This document shows positions 1 to 9,004 of a stretch of 64,000 bases of DNA, one piece after another (position 1 is the first letter of the stretch; the number at the start of each line of letters is the position of its first letter). The DNA is from G963665495 sp963677785 (GTDB lineage: Bacteria > Desulfobacterota > Desulfovibrionia > Desulfovibrionales > Desulfovibrionaceae). The notes beneath the pieces are model-generated. The model was not told where the DNA came from and did not search any database. It saw only the letters and a program-made list of their open reading frames with translations. The DNA lies in assembly GCA_963677785.2 (NCBI GenBank), contig CAXXDH010000001.1, positions 248,001 through 312,000 on the forward strand. The letters are read 5' to 3'. Both the position numbers and the translations under genes were made by a program.

Positions 1-210
1 CCGGAAAGCGTCCAGGCGCGCCGCAAAACCGCCGTGGGCAAGAAGAGCGGCAGGGCAGCCGTACGCGCGGCCGCCGCAGCTGCAGGCATCGATCTTTCGG
101 ACTCCTGCCTGGGTTCCCTGGCCGGGGCCATCAGGAATCTGTCAGCCAAGTTGGACCGTCCGCTCAACTCCGCCGAATTCAGGGACCTTGCCCTGCGGCA
201 GTGCAATTGA
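1..210 (+). CDS. C-terminal end of a homocitrate/isopropylmalate synthase family protein (partial)
   Basis: An open frame enters from the left edge and stops at TGA 208-210, giving 69 residues. The segment VGKKSGRAAVRAAAA followed by a helical tail resembles the GKHSGR-type element near the C-terminus of NifV/LeuA-type (HMGL-like) acyl-transferring synthases. The usual His of GKHSG is Lys here. A hairpin followed by a T-run lies directly downstream, as expected for the end of a transcription unit. The catalytic TIM barrel is outside the window, so the substrate (homocitrate versus isopropylmalate or similar) cannot be decided. Confidence 0.55.
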   Translation, partial: PESVQARRKTAVGKKSGRAAVRAAAAAAGIDLSDSCLGSLAGAIRNLSAKLDRPLNSAEFRDLALRQCN

Positions 211-228
211 ATCCGACACCTTCAATCC

Positions 229-308
229 GCCCCTTGCAGGTCTCCAAGGCGTATATCTCCGGACGCCGGACGAGATCTCAACTGTTGCCTGCAAGGGGCC
301 GATTTTTT
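229..308 (+). terminator. Rho-independent-type terminator after the partial synthase gene
   Basis: Perfect 12-bp arms (229-240 and 288-299) enclose a 47-nt loop and are followed by six T residues at 303-308. The long loop is unusual. The position just after the stop codon supports a terminator. Confidence 0.55.
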
Positions 309-391
309 CCCACGGTTTTGTGAGTTGTTGCAGAACTCTTCCTACCTGCTCCTTCCATTTCAGAAACTGCTGTCAGCGGACGCCTGAGGCA

Positions 392-988
392 TTACTCGGA
401 AGAAGACGTACTCGTATTTTGCGGCGACCAGAGAGTGAAACTCTGATCGGGTAAAAAATCATAGGCCTGTTGCAGCTTGTAGCCCGCTGCTTCCATCGCT
501 GCCTGGAGTTTTCCCAGAGGGGTGCAATGCTTGAACAAGCTGACGTAATTAAACTTTTTTGCCGGCAGATATTCGATGATGGCCACTTTTCCGTCAGCGG
601 CAAGCGAGCTTTTAAGAGTACGGAAAAACTGCTCGGGCGCGTCGAGATGGTGGAAAACGTTTCGGGCAAAAATCAGATCAACAGCCATTTTCGGCAACGG
701 GTTGGCGCCGTTGGTTGCAGCAGGAAGCGTCTGAACCATATCAAGTCCTAGTTTCTCTGCTTTTTCCCTGATGAAACGAAGATGGTCGGGGTTGCTGTCC
801 ACGGCGTAAACGGTTCCTTCCTGATCGACTTGCCTGGCAAAAGCCAAACTAAAGTAGCCGCCGCCTGCCCCTATATCCGCTATGGTTTTTCCTTTGCCCA
901 CCGCTAGTTTTTCCAGGATCTCATCAGGCTTGTTCTTGGGCGATGCGGCTTTACGATTGAGCATGTTGAGAAAGATTCTTGTCAACAT
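392..988 (-). CDS. Class I SAM-dependent methyltransferase
   Basis: Encodes about 198 residues. The start at 988 (MLTRIFLN) is preceded by a GGAGA-type ribosome site, which is better placed than the upstream in-frame start at 1000. Motif I is visible as IADIGAGGGYFSLAFA, with an acidic residue ending strand 2 (VYAVDSN) and a motif-IV-like segment (DLIFARNVFHHLD), typical of Methyltransf_11/UbiE-like enzymes. The substrate is unknown. The gene overlaps the 3' end of the upstream MarR-type gene by 38 bp on the same strand, so the two are very probably co-transcribed and this enzyme is a likely target of that regulator. It may modify a small molecule or take part in detoxification; that is inference. 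Confidence 0.8.
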   Translation of the reverse strand: MLTRIFLNMLNRKAASPKNKPDEILEKLAVGKGKTIADIGAGGGYFSLAFARQVDQEGTVYAVDSNPDHLRFIREKAEKLGLDMVQTLPAATNGANPLPKMAVDLIFARNVFHHLDAPEQFFRTLKSSLAADGKVAIIEYLPAKKFNYVSLFKHCTPLGKLQAAMEAAGYKLQQAYDFLPDQSFTLWSPQNTSTSSSE

Positions 989-1475
989 CGCTGTCTCCAA
1001 TTTCTTCTGTATTATTTGCTGGTTGTGCTAAAAATGCGGCAAATGCGCCCCGCAGTTCCTTGAGGACGGACGCGGCGAGCTGCAGCTCGGTATTTTCCGA
1101 GGACAGTGCGAATCGCGAAACGATGCGTTGTTCCTTTTCGGTCACCTGGGCCAGAAGTGCGTCTCCGGCGGGTGTCAGCATAATGAGATTCGATCGTTTG
1201 TGAGCCGGATTCGCCACTGCTTCCACAAGACCCGTATCATCGAGCTGGTTTACAAGGGTTTGGATGAATTGCCGTGAAACAGGCCTGGCCCGCGCCATCT
1301 GAGGAACGGTTTGTGCCCCCAGCTTTTTCAGACTCCGTAGTACGCCTCGCTTGGCCGCGGTGATTTCCACGTTTTTATGGGTGCGCGCGGCGAACTCCTG
1401 CAAAATGTGAAAAAAGGCTACGGTTTCATCAATAAGTTCATCCACGAGTTGGAAATCTGTCGTTGTGTGTTTCAT
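951..1475 (-). CDS. MarR-family transcriptional regulator
   Basis: Encodes 174 residues with a central winged helix-turn-helix (RGVLRSLKKLG, then QMARARPVSRQFIQTLVNQL) and the wing/terminal pattern NLIMLTPAGDALLAQV, which is diagnostic of MarR proteins. Such proteins bind DNA as dimers and usually repress their own operon until a phenolic or oxidant ligand binds. A 37-bp near-palindrome begins at the start codon, which fits autorepression. The downstream methyltransferase overlaps this gene and should be co-regulated. The ligand cannot be predicted. Confidence 0.85.
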   Translation of the reverse strand: MKHTTTDFQLVDELIDETVAFFHILQEFAARTHKNVEITAAKRGVLRSLKKLGAQTVPQMARARPVSRQFIQTLVNQLDDTGLVEAVANPAHKRSNLIMLTPAGDALLAQVTEKEQRIVSRFALSSENTELQLAASVLKELRGAFAAFLAQPANNTEEIGDSDVDKNLSQHAQS

Positions 1476-1511
1476 GACAAGTATATTGCCATAATGACAA
1501 TATGCTTGTCA
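1475..1511. promoter_or_regulatory. Palindromic operator overlapping the marR-like start codon
   Basis: Two inverted 14-bp arms, TGACAAGTATATTG and CAATATGCTTGTCA, are separated by 9 bp and differ at one position when paired. The repeat begins on the last base of the start codon and covers the region where the promoter and leader should lie. This is the layout of an autoregulatory MarR-type operator. Binding by the adjacent regulator is inference. Confidence 0.6.
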
Positions 1512-1849
1512 ATGTGAGCAGAAAGGCTGAAGAATATTTTGTGGAAGGGGGAGGCTGACTCCAGGGGGTGCGTACCTGTGGCGAAGATATTCACATGAGC
1601 AAGCAGTGGTGCGTTTTCAAGATAAGTCAAGAGTAAATCTGCGGAAAAAGCTTTATAAAACGGTACTTGTGATGAAGAAGTCCAGTGACGCAAAACAAGA
1701 TCGTGTTACTGGGGAGGATATGGCCCAACTCCGTCCCCTCCCTGTGGAAAAAATCAAAAAAGTTCTTCTGTAACCAAAATGACATTCTTCTTTCGTCGGA
1801 TCAACGTAAAAAAATAAGGTGAATCAGCATCACAGGCAGGGTAGGATCT
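1512..1849. other. Intergenic region upstream of the CheA-like gene
   Basis: This is a divergent intergenic region of about 340 bp. It should hold the promoter of the kinase gene and part of the marR-like promoter. The kinase start at 1850 has GGTAGGAT just upstream as a ribosome site. I see no convincing small gene; the one open frame on the minus strand lacks coding features. Confidence 0.4.
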
Positions 1850-4003
1850 ATGTTGGATACGAATACGTTCCTTGACGAAGCCAGGGAACTACTTGCGGAT
1901 TTGGAAGCGGCCATGCTCGACCTTGACGTTAATCCGGAAGGTCAGGAAAGCATCGCAAAAGCGTTTCGTGCCATGCACACCATCAAAGGGTGCGCTGGGA
2001 TGTACGGCTATGATGAACTCTCGCGTTTTACGCACGATCTCGAAACCACTCTTGACTGCGTACGAGGTGGACAACTACGGATGAATAAAGAACTCATCAG
2101 CCTGTTGTTGTCTTCCTTGGATCACATCGATTCGCTGCTTGATTTCGGTCCGCAGCAAAACGGAGATCTCAAAAACAAATCAGACCTGCTATTGGCAGGA
2201 TTGGCGCCTTTCGTAGGGACCCAGCCAACCGAAACGCAATCGATGCCTTTGCCGGTTGAGCGTGAGACGCAATCGCCCCCCTCCCAAGGCAAGGCTATTT
2301 TCTGGATTCGCTATCAACCTGCCCCAGATGTACAGCTCTCCGGAACCAAGCCGTTGTCTCTTATAGAAGAGCTTGCGGAACTGGGCGTACTGCATACTAC
2401 ATTTCAAGACATTGCAATTCCTCCACTGCTCGAGATTAATCCTGAACACGTTTATGGCTGGTGGGACTGTCTGCTCGAATCCGAGGTAACTATAGAATCC
2501 ATTGAAGCCGTTTTTATTTTTAATTCCGGCCAGGATCGCGTCGTCATAACAAAAATTGGAGAAGGCGAGCTCACAGATTCTCTGGCGACAGACTGTTTAC
2601 TGCAGTGTTGTTCCAAAAAGGACGAACGTACGCTTGCGCTGGAATTGGCCCGCATTTTTCTTCAGAAAGATACCGAAACGTATCAGCCTGCGGATTTCAA
2701 GACAGCGGATTCAGATGCCGCCACTCAAAAGCATGAGTGCTCGCAAAAAAAATCCCTTTCAGTGTCCGATAATTCCAATAATTTTGCTGCGACAGGCGAC
2801 TCCAAAAGGGGCACGTCCTCAACCCGTGTTGATGGCGCGCGTCTGGACAGTCTGGTGGATTTGGTGGGCGAACTTGTGATTACGGAAAACCAGCTGAAGC
2901 AGCTGGTACGCAAGCGCAAAGAGCGTGATCCTCTTGGCGACGGGGACCTCGAACTCAACAGACTGGTGGAATCGTTGTCCAGAACCAGCACCGAACTCCG
3001 CAATACGGCTTTGGCAATGCGGATGATGCCCATAGGCAGCACATTCGCCGCGTTCAAGCGCGTGGTGCGCGATGTGGCCCTAGAATTGGGCAAAGACGTC
3101 GTTTTCAACACGGAAGGCGCGGACACCGAATTGGATAAAAGTATTATTGACCAGCTTAAAGATCCGATTATGCATCTGCTGCGAAACTGCGTGGATCACG
3201 GACTGGAAAATCCGGACCAGCGTGCCGCAGCAGGGAAACAGGAAAACGGCCTCGTCACGCTGTCCGCACGTCAGGTCAGCGGGGAGGTCCAGATCATTAT
3301 ATCCGACGACGGACAGGGGCTAAACAAGGAAAAAATTCTTGCCAAGGGCATCCAACGCGGACTTGTTCAACCGCAACAGCCCCTTTCCAACCAGGCAATC
3401 TACAATTTGATCATGGAACCAGGGTTTTCGACTGCGGAAAACGTCACGAGTGTCTCTGGTCGGGGAGTGGGTATGGACGTTGTTCGAAAAAATCTCGAAG
3501 CCATGCACGGTTCCATCGATATTCTCAGCGAACCGGGCAAAGGCACGGTATTCACCATTCGTCTGCCTCTTACCCTGGCAATCATTGATGGTCTGAACGT
3601 TATCATAGGCGATGAATCCTATATATTGCCTCTGGCCGCCATAGAAGCGTGTGAAGAACGTTTTATCGATCCTGAAGAGGAAAAGGACGTCGATCTTATC
3701 AAGCGTATGAATACCATGGTGCCTTGTATTAGTCTGCGCCGCCTTTTGGGCGTTCCGGGAATAAATCCGGGCTACGAACGTATCATCATTGCAGAAGTCG
3801 ACGGCGCTCGCTTCGGTTTCGCCGTCGATTTCGTCGCAGGCAGACAACAAGCCGTGATTAAAAGCATGCACCAAGTATATAGAAACCTTTATTGGATAGC
3901 AGGCGTAACCATTAACGACAAGGGGGGAGTTTCATTGATTCTGGATGTGCCGCAACTGGTTCGCTATGCGAGCAAACAGTATGAAACCATTGGAGTCAAT
4001 TAG
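1850..4003 (+). CDS. cheA: CheA-type chemotaxis histidine kinase
   Basis: Encodes 717 residues. An N-terminal HPt domain (about 1-105) contains the phospho-acceptor motif AMHTIKGCAG with His43. A P2-like segment follows (about 150-270), then a low-complexity linker, the dimerization helix region (about 320-390, RLDSLVDLVGELVITENQL) and the HATPase with N-box LLRNCVDHGLENP and glycine-rich RGVGMDVVRK. A C-terminal CheW-like domain runs from about 555. The family autophosphorylates on the HPt His in response to chemoreceptors and passes phosphate to CheY/CheB. No cheW, cheY, cheB or cheR is adjacent. The chemoreceptor about 270 bp downstream on the same strand is the obvious partner. This may be an orphan or alternative chemosensory pair. 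Confidence 0.9.
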   Translation: MLDTNTFLDEARELLADLEAAMLDLDVNPEGQESIAKAFRAMHTIKGCAGMYGYDELSRFTHDLETTLDCVRGGQLRMNKELISLLLSSLDHIDSLLDFGPQQNGDLKNKSDLLLAGLAPFVGTQPTETQSMPLPVERETQSPPSQGKAIFWIRYQPAPDVQLSGTKPLSLIEELAELGVLHTTFQDIAIPPLLEINPEHVYGWWDCLLESEVTIESIEAVFIFNSGQDRVVITKIGEGELTDSLATDCLLQCCSKKDERTLALELARIFLQKDTETYQPADFKTADSDAATQKHECSQKKSLSVSDNSNNFAATGDSKRGTSSTRVDGARLDSLVDLVGELVITENQLKQLVRKRKERDPLGDGDLELNRLVESLSRTSTELRNTALAMRMMPIGSTFAAFKRVVRDVALELGKDVVFNTEGADTELDKSIIDQLKDPIMHLLRNCVDHGLENPDQRAAAGKQENGLVTLSARQVSGEVQIIISDDGQGLNKEKILAKGIQRGLVQPQQPLSNQAIYNLIMEPGFSTAENVTSVSGRGVGMDVVRKNLEAMHGSIDILSEPGKGTVFTIRLPLTLAIIDGLNVIIGDESYILPLAAIEACEERFIDPEEEKDVDLIKRMNTMVPCISLRRLLGVPGINPGYERIIIAEVDGARFGFAVDFVAGRQQAVIKSMHQVYRNLYWIAGVTINDKGGVSLILDVPQLVRYASKQYETIGVN

Positions 4004-4050
4004 CGCATGTTATCTTGCCAGGGACTGTCGTTAGATAATTTTCGTCGCGA

Positions 4051-4131
4051 GTTTAGCCAGAATTTCACCATGCTGCTACGCCAAGGAGCTTTTTCTTCTG
4101 GAAACGCAGCATGGTGAAATTCTGGCTAAAC
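4051..4131. repeat. Perfect 26-bp inverted repeat between kinase and chemoreceptor genes
   Basis: Arms at 4051-4076 and 4106-4131 are exact reverse complements over 26 bp, starting GTTTAGCCAGAATTTC, with a 29-nt loop. There is no T-run, so it is not an ordinary terminator. The length and perfection suggest a REP/MITE-like unit or a strong mRNA hairpin between cotranscribed genes. Confidence 0.7.
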
Positions 4132-4273
4132 CTAGCAGGCAATAATTTAGAGAGACTGCCCCTAAGAGACCTGTTGAATGACTTAGCCGTTGATTCAAAA
4201 AATGTATGAGAACGTCCGATATTTTAGTAGTGCAGGGGCGTCCAGGCTCCTCAATCCTCCCAGGGGGAATTAC

Positions 4274-7057
4274 ATGTGGCGTAATTTATCATTAAAAAAT
4301 AAAATTCTTTTCCCGACCTGTTTGCTGATGGTCGTGATTTTCAGTCTTGTAGTCGCGTTTTTCACAATCCGTGTCCGCGAAATGGCCCAGACAAACGCCG
4401 AAGAACTGGCTTTGGCCAATGCCAACCGTTATGCCAAGGAAATCAAAGCCAAGTTTGACAAGGCCTTTTATGTCACCAGAACGACTGCCGCAATCATCGA
4501 AGAGCTGATAGACCAGGAAAATGTCCCCAGCCGGGAAGCGCTTATCGAAACGTTCAAGCACCTGGTTCAGCGAGAAGATCTTAACGACTTTTGGGTAGTC
4601 ATGGAACCCAAGGCGCTGGACGACCAGGATATTCAATATGCAGGTCGCACACCCGCCCATGACGGTACTGGCCGTTTTCTGCCTTGGGTGTATCGCGACC
4701 AATCAGGAAATATGGCGGTCAAGCCTACTGGAAATTATAATGAGAATGAGGAAGGGAGTGAATATTATCAGATACCGCTAAAGACCGGAAAAGAATACGT
4801 CAGCGAACCCTATGCCTATGAGCTTGAAGGAAATAATATTTTGATGTCGGTCATTTCCGTTCCTCTGGAAGTGAAAGGAAAGATCGTCGGCGTTTTTGGT
4901 GTTGATTTTCCCACCAGCAGTCTCAACGATATCGTCAATGGATTCAGCATTTATGAAACCGGTTACGGTTTTCTCACCACCGAAGCGGGCAGATTCACGG
5001 CACACCCGCGTCAATACAAAGAACTTGTTCTGGATGACAAACGCAACATCTCTGAATTCATTCCTAAAAAGCATCAGGAAGAATTGAAGAAGTCTTTGAA
5101 GGCGGGGAAAACCTATGCCTTAGATACGCTGGACAAACAAACCGGCGTTCCTGTCTACTACCTTTTTGTCCCTATAGCGCTGGGAAACAGCGGTCAATAC
5201 TGGGTATTCACCGTCAAAATCTCCATGGACAAGGTCATGGCCGCGGGCACTACTATGACCTACCTTATAATGGGCATCTTCGCCGCAACGTTGTTGATTA
5301 TGGTCGTTGCTATCTGGCTGATCGCCCGGTCCATTGTACGCTCACTGAACCGCGCTGTGGATGTGGCTGAAGCCGTGTCCGTGGGCGATCTGAACGTACC
5401 TATTGAAATAACGGCGGAAGATGAGGTTGGTAAACTTCTGCACTCAATGGAAAAAATGCTCGTAGCCGAGCAAAACGTGGCCAATGTCGTAGAGCGTATC
5501 TCCGTGGGAGATCTGGAGGTTGAAGTCACGCCACGCTCAGATAAGGACGAGCTTCTGCAAAATCTGTCAAAGTTGATCGGCGCGGAAAAAAATATTGCCT
5601 GCGTAGTCGAAGCCCTGGCCGTCGGCGATATGGAAAGCTGCATTGAAGAGCGTTCCAAAAGCGATCGTCTGATGCACTCCCTTGCGTCGTTAGTCGCCAC
5701 ACTGCGTCAAATTACCGAAATGACATCGCTGCTGGCGGTGGGGAATTTTCAAGTCGACATTGCACCTCGCTCCGACAAGGACAAACTTCTCAATAGTCTG
5801 GGGGCAATGGCGGAGGCGGAAAAACGAGTGGCCGAAGTCGTACAGAGCCTGTCCACAGGCGATATGGATGTCAGTGTGGACGAACGCTCGGACAAGGATG
5901 TTCTGATGCGCTCGCTGGCTTCCCTGGTCAATACGCTTAAGGATATTACAGAGCTTACGCAGCGACTTTCCGTAGGCGATCTGGATCTTCAGGTTACGGA
6001 ACGGTCGCCCCAAGATTTGTTGATGCAGGGCTTGAGCCGTATGGTCGAAGCGGAAAAGACCATTATGAACATAGCTTCGCGTATGGCCAAGGGGGATCTG
6101 AATGTCGATATTCACCAACGATCCGATGCCGATGTCCTGATGCACTCGCTCAAGGAAATGTCCGAGGAATTAACCAACGTTGTCGGGCACATTCAAAATG
6201 GCGCCGTGAATGTAGCCAGCGGTAGCCAGCAACTAACCGCCAGTGCGGAAAATCTTTCACAAGGTGCCACCGAGCAATCTTCAGCGGTTGAGCAGTCTTC
6301 TTCTTCCATGGAAGAAATGAGTTCCATCATTGAGCAGAACGCGGATAACGCCAAACAAACCGAGCAGATTGCGCTCAAGGCGTCCAGCGACGCCATTGAG
6401 TCTGGAAAAGCCGTGGCTCAAACGGTTCAGGCCATGCGCGACATTTCACAAAAAATTGCAGTCATTGAAGAAATCGCGCGCCGCACGGACCTGCTCGCAC
6501 TTAATGCCGCCATCGAAGCGGCAAGAGCCGGCGAAGCGGGTAAAGGCTTCGCCGTAGTTGCGGACGAAGTCCGCAATCTCGCTGAAGGAAGCCAGCGTGC
6601 GGCAAACCAAATCAATGACCTTTCGGTTTCGAGTCTCAGTGTCGCAGAAAAAGCAGGAGAACTCCTCTCCAAGCTCGTTCCGGACATTCAGCGTACTGCC
6701 GATCTGGTCCAGGAAATCTCCGTGGCCAGCAATGAACAAAATCATGGCGCCAGGCAGATCAACCTGGCATTGCAGCAGTTGGACCAGGTGACGCAGCAGA
6801 ACGCCGCAACCGCCGAACAACTTTCCACAAGCGCCGAAGAACTGGCTTCCCAATCAGAACGCCTGCAACAGGCCATTGAATTTTTTCAGATCGACAAAGG
6901 TGCCAAGAGTCTGCCCTCCGAGTTGAAAATTGTTGGAGCAATTGAAGCAAAGGACAAGTCGCCCCAAGATAATGGCAACGGATCTGGAAGTGGTAAAAAA
7001 GGGATCAAAGTCAATATGGAAGAAGAGGAAATGGACAGCAACTTTGAACGGTTTTAG
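4274..7057 (+). CDS. Methyl-accepting chemotaxis protein with Cache sensor and tandem HAMP array
   Basis: Encodes 927 residues from ATG 4274, which has an AGGGGGAA ribosome site; a TTG 28 codons upstream lacks one. Order: a transmembrane helix (about 8-32), a periplasmic double-Cache-like domain (about 40-320, including NILMSVISVPL and GVFGVDFP), a second membrane helix (about 328-352), then seven consecutive HAMP-like units (about 355-640), each carrying a GDL/GDM/GNF turn and an R-S-D-x-D-like element. The methyl-accepting signalling hairpin follows, with the conserved tip around ALNAAIEAARAGEAGKG (about 735-755). The last residues, NFERF, fit the aromatic-x-x-aromatic pentapeptide that tethers CheR/CheB in some receptors. 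The ligand is unknown; Cache domains typically bind small organic acids or amino acids. Confidence 0.9.
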   Translation: MWRNLSLKNKILFPTCLLMVVIFSLVVAFFTIRVREMAQTNAEELALANANRYAKEIKAKFDKAFYVTRTTAAIIEELIDQENVPSREALIETFKHLVQREDLNDFWVVMEPKALDDQDIQYAGRTPAHDGTGRFLPWVYRDQSGNMAVKPTGNYNENEEGSEYYQIPLKTGKEYVSEPYAYELEGNNILMSVISVPLEVKGKIVGVFGVDFPTSSLNDIVNGFSIYETGYGFLTTEAGRFTAHPRQYKELVLDDKRNISEFIPKKHQEELKKSLKAGKTYALDTLDKQTGVPVYYLFVPIALGNSGQYWVFTVKISMDKVMAAGTTMTYLIMGIFAATLLIMVVAIWLIARSIVRSLNRAVDVAEAVSVGDLNVPIEITAEDEVGKLLHSMEKMLVAEQNVANVVERISVGDLEVEVTPRSDKDELLQNLSKLIGAEKNIACVVEALAVGDMESCIEERSKSDRLMHSLASLVATLRQITEMTSLLAVGNFQVDIAPRSDKDKLLNSLGAMAEAEKRVAEVVQSLSTGDMDVSVDERSDKDVLMRSLASLVNTLKDITELTQRLSVGDLDLQVTERSPQDLLMQGLSRMVEAEKTIMNIASRMAKGDLNVDIHQRSDADVLMHSLKEMSEELTNVVGHIQNGAVNVASGSQQLTASAENLSQGATEQSSAVEQSSSSMEEMSSIIEQNADNAKQTEQIALKASSDAIESGKAVAQTVQAMRDISQKIAVIEEIARRTDLLALNAAIEAARAGEAGKGFAVVADEVRNLAEGSQRAANQINDLSVSSLSVAEKAGELLSKLVPDIQRTADLVQEISVASNEQNHGARQINLALQQLDQVTQQNAATAEQLSTSAEELASQSERLQQAIEFFQIDKGAKSLPSELKIVGAIEAKDKSPQDNGNGSGSGKKGIKVNMEEEEMDSNFERF

Positions 7058-7155
7058 AAAATGGCTCTCCAGGCTCTGCATCATAAATGCCGCTCGGTGG
7101 TCCAGACATCCAGGGGAAACGCATCTTAGGATTGATTCTAAGCGTTAAATTTTGG

Positions 7156-7192
7156 AGAAATGACTTTCAAGTCATTTCTAATGCATTTTTTT
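7156..7192 (+). terminator. Terminator downstream of the chemoreceptor gene
   Basis: The stem AGAAATGAC/GTCATTTCT (7156-7164 and 7171-7179) has a 6-nt loop and is followed by a run of seven T residues at 7186-7192. Confidence 0.75.
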
Positions 7193-7212
7193 GCTATATT
7201 TTATTTTTTTAA

Positions 7213-8020
7213 CAGCCTGTCGAACTTGACCCGGCTCCAGCAATAAGCAGATATCTGCTGGAGCCGGGCTTTACCGTCGAGCAAGGCTGAAATCTTTGCC
7301 TTTATGCCTTCAATATAGTCAATTGGGCCTTTTTTAGCGCTTCAGCCCCATTTTTAGGCGCATTTCAACGCAAAAACTCTCTTCACGTTATACGCCAAGC
7401 ACACCAACTCCCACTCCGTGGTGACTTTTTTGAGCCCACGTAGGAGAAACTGGCGAAATCCAAGCGCTTGCTTGATGATGCCAAATACGGGCTCAACTGT
7501 TTGTTTTCTCAGAGCATACAGGTGCTTGCCTTCCTCGTTGTCAAGCTTCTCACGCATCGCCTTATGATACGGATCGTTAATCGGCTTTTCCGGCTTTTCT
7601 TTGGGAGGACGGAAATCATACTCTCGCGATTCTTGCCGTCTTGGGGCGACAAACGGCTCTACGCATAATTCTTCAATTTTTTCACAAGCATCCCGATTGA
7701 CATACCCTGCATCAGCCAACACCGCCGAGGGCTGTCCAATATTGTCGATCACTCCAATGACCGCAGGCAAAAGCTCGTTGCTGTCCACTGCGCAATTTGT
7801 CACATGATTGTACAGTAAACGTGGCAGTAGACACGAGGTTCACCGCTTCAAGGACAAAATACACCATGTCGTCATCTGGAACCCAGTCACGCATGCCGGG
7901 GGCAAAGCAACAAGGGCCGATCTCTGAAGACGTCTTTGAAGTTCACGCTCATAAAAATACTATTAACACAATGATTTTGTTTAATAAAATACTTATTTGG
8001 TGTTTAAGTCCGACAGGCTG
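7213..8020 (-). mobile_element. Internally deleted IS1182-type insertion sequence relic
   Basis: The left end CAGCCTGTCGAACTT (7213-7227) matches the reverse complement of the right end (8006-8020) at 14 of 15 positions, defining an element of about 808 bp. It carries two out-of-frame pieces of one transposase on the minus strand. A 13-bp perfect hairpin sits just inside the left end (7230-7242 with 7256-7268). No target duplication is evident in the flanks (TTAA versus CTAG). Intact IS1182 elements are about twice this size, so the middle has been lost and the copy is immobile by itself. Confidence 0.7.
7354..7936 (-). pseudogene. IS1182-family transposase remnant, N- and C-terminal parts only
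   Basis: Reading leftwards, a first frame gives an N-terminal piece including FAPGMRDWVPDDDMVYFVLE, typical of the start of IS1182-type transposases. Near 7800 the frame changes to a 149-residue C-terminal piece with AVLADAGYVNRDACEKIE (an Asp region of the DDE domain) and TVEPVFGIIKQALGFRQF (the Glu region). At least half of the protein, including the first catalytic Asp region, is missing. No functional transposase can be made. Confidence 0.75.
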
Positions 8021-8228
8021 CTAGCAGGAAAGAGATCAAGGAATCCGAACTCCGCTCCTCATTTGGGGCAAGCTGCGATGAACTGTCCGGCCTTTGCAGG
8101 CGCTGCCGACGAGTCACGTTTTCATCTTCGGGGTAAAAAAAGTTTTGTCTGGGGCAGAAATTCTTTGGCGCTCTCCGTATCTTCATAAAAATACTTTAGC
8201 AACTCATTTATCTATCAGGAGATGTGCC

Positions 8229-8873
8229 GTGACTACGCATGCGGGGATTAGAAAAACGTTTACCGGTGACCATGTGCTGCAATACGACCAGAAATCGCAA
8301 CAGGCCAACTGGCTGGATCCGGATGTTGTTTTTGGTCTGGCCTATCGATACGTTCGTCCTGGCGAAAGCATTCTGGACGTCGGCATCGGCACGGGGTTGT
8401 CTTCGGCATTGTTCCATGATGCGGGGCTGCGCGTTTCGGGGCTGGATTTTTCCACTGAAATGCTCGAAATCTGCCGCGCCAAAGCAATCGCGCAGGACCT
8501 CAAAGAACACGATCTCGCGGTGGCGCCCTATCCGCTTGCGGACGGTTCTGTAGATCATGCGGTGTGCACGGGGGTAACACATCTTTTTGAAGACCTTGGC
8601 GTGATCTTCGCCGAAACGGCCCGGATCATGAAATCCGGGGGCATCTTCGCTTTTGTCGTCGCCCATCCGGAACCAGGTGGTGAAAACAAACAAGCCATTG
8701 GCTGCTGCAAGGAACTTCCCGAAAAAGCCTTGTTTCATTTCCATTCGGAATCTTCCATGGACAAGGTGTACGGGCAGTGCGGATTCAAACTTGTCAATTC
8801 CCTGCGCTTCATCTCCGCTTCCATCGGCCGGCGGGAACGAACCTTCAGAGCGTGCGTGGCGCAAAAATTGTGA
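8229..8873 (+). CDS. Class I SAM-dependent methyltransferase
   Basis: Encodes 214 residues from GTG 8229, chosen because a CAGGAGA ribosome site precedes it. The open frame extends 45 codons upstream but those residues look non-coding. Motif I is ILDVGIGTGLSSALF, followed by GLDFSTEMLEICRAKA (motif II) and SVDHAVCTGVTHLFEDL (motif IV), placing it in the Methyltransf_11/25 group. A C-terminal half of about 70 residues carries FVVAHPEPGG. The substrate is unknown. It stands alone between the IS relic and a terminator and points toward the convergent BMC-T gene. Confidence 0.8.
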   Translation: MTTHAGIRKTFTGDHVLQYDQKSQQANWLDPDVVFGLAYRYVRPGESILDVGIGTGLSSALFHDAGLRVSGLDFSTEMLEICRAKAIAQDLKEHDLAVAPYPLADGSVDHAVCTGVTHLFEDLGVIFAETARIMKSGGIFAFVVAHPEPGGENKQAIGCCKELPEKALFHFHSESSMDKVYGQCGFKLVNSLRFISASIGRRERTFRACVAQKL

Positions 8874-9004
8874 TCTGCTTAGGGGGCTCCGGATTATTGT
8901 CTGCCAGGTTTGGGCAGAGGGGACGCGGCGGCGTGTCCGTCATCTTTTGGGCACCTCATTCATTGAGGCATCTCAACCATTGGAACATTTCGGGGCGCCA
9001 AAAG

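Noticed and set aside
1472..1693. 73-codon minus-strand frame between marR-like and cheA-like genes
   Set aside because: It overlaps the operator and marR start and lacks a ribosome site and domain features.
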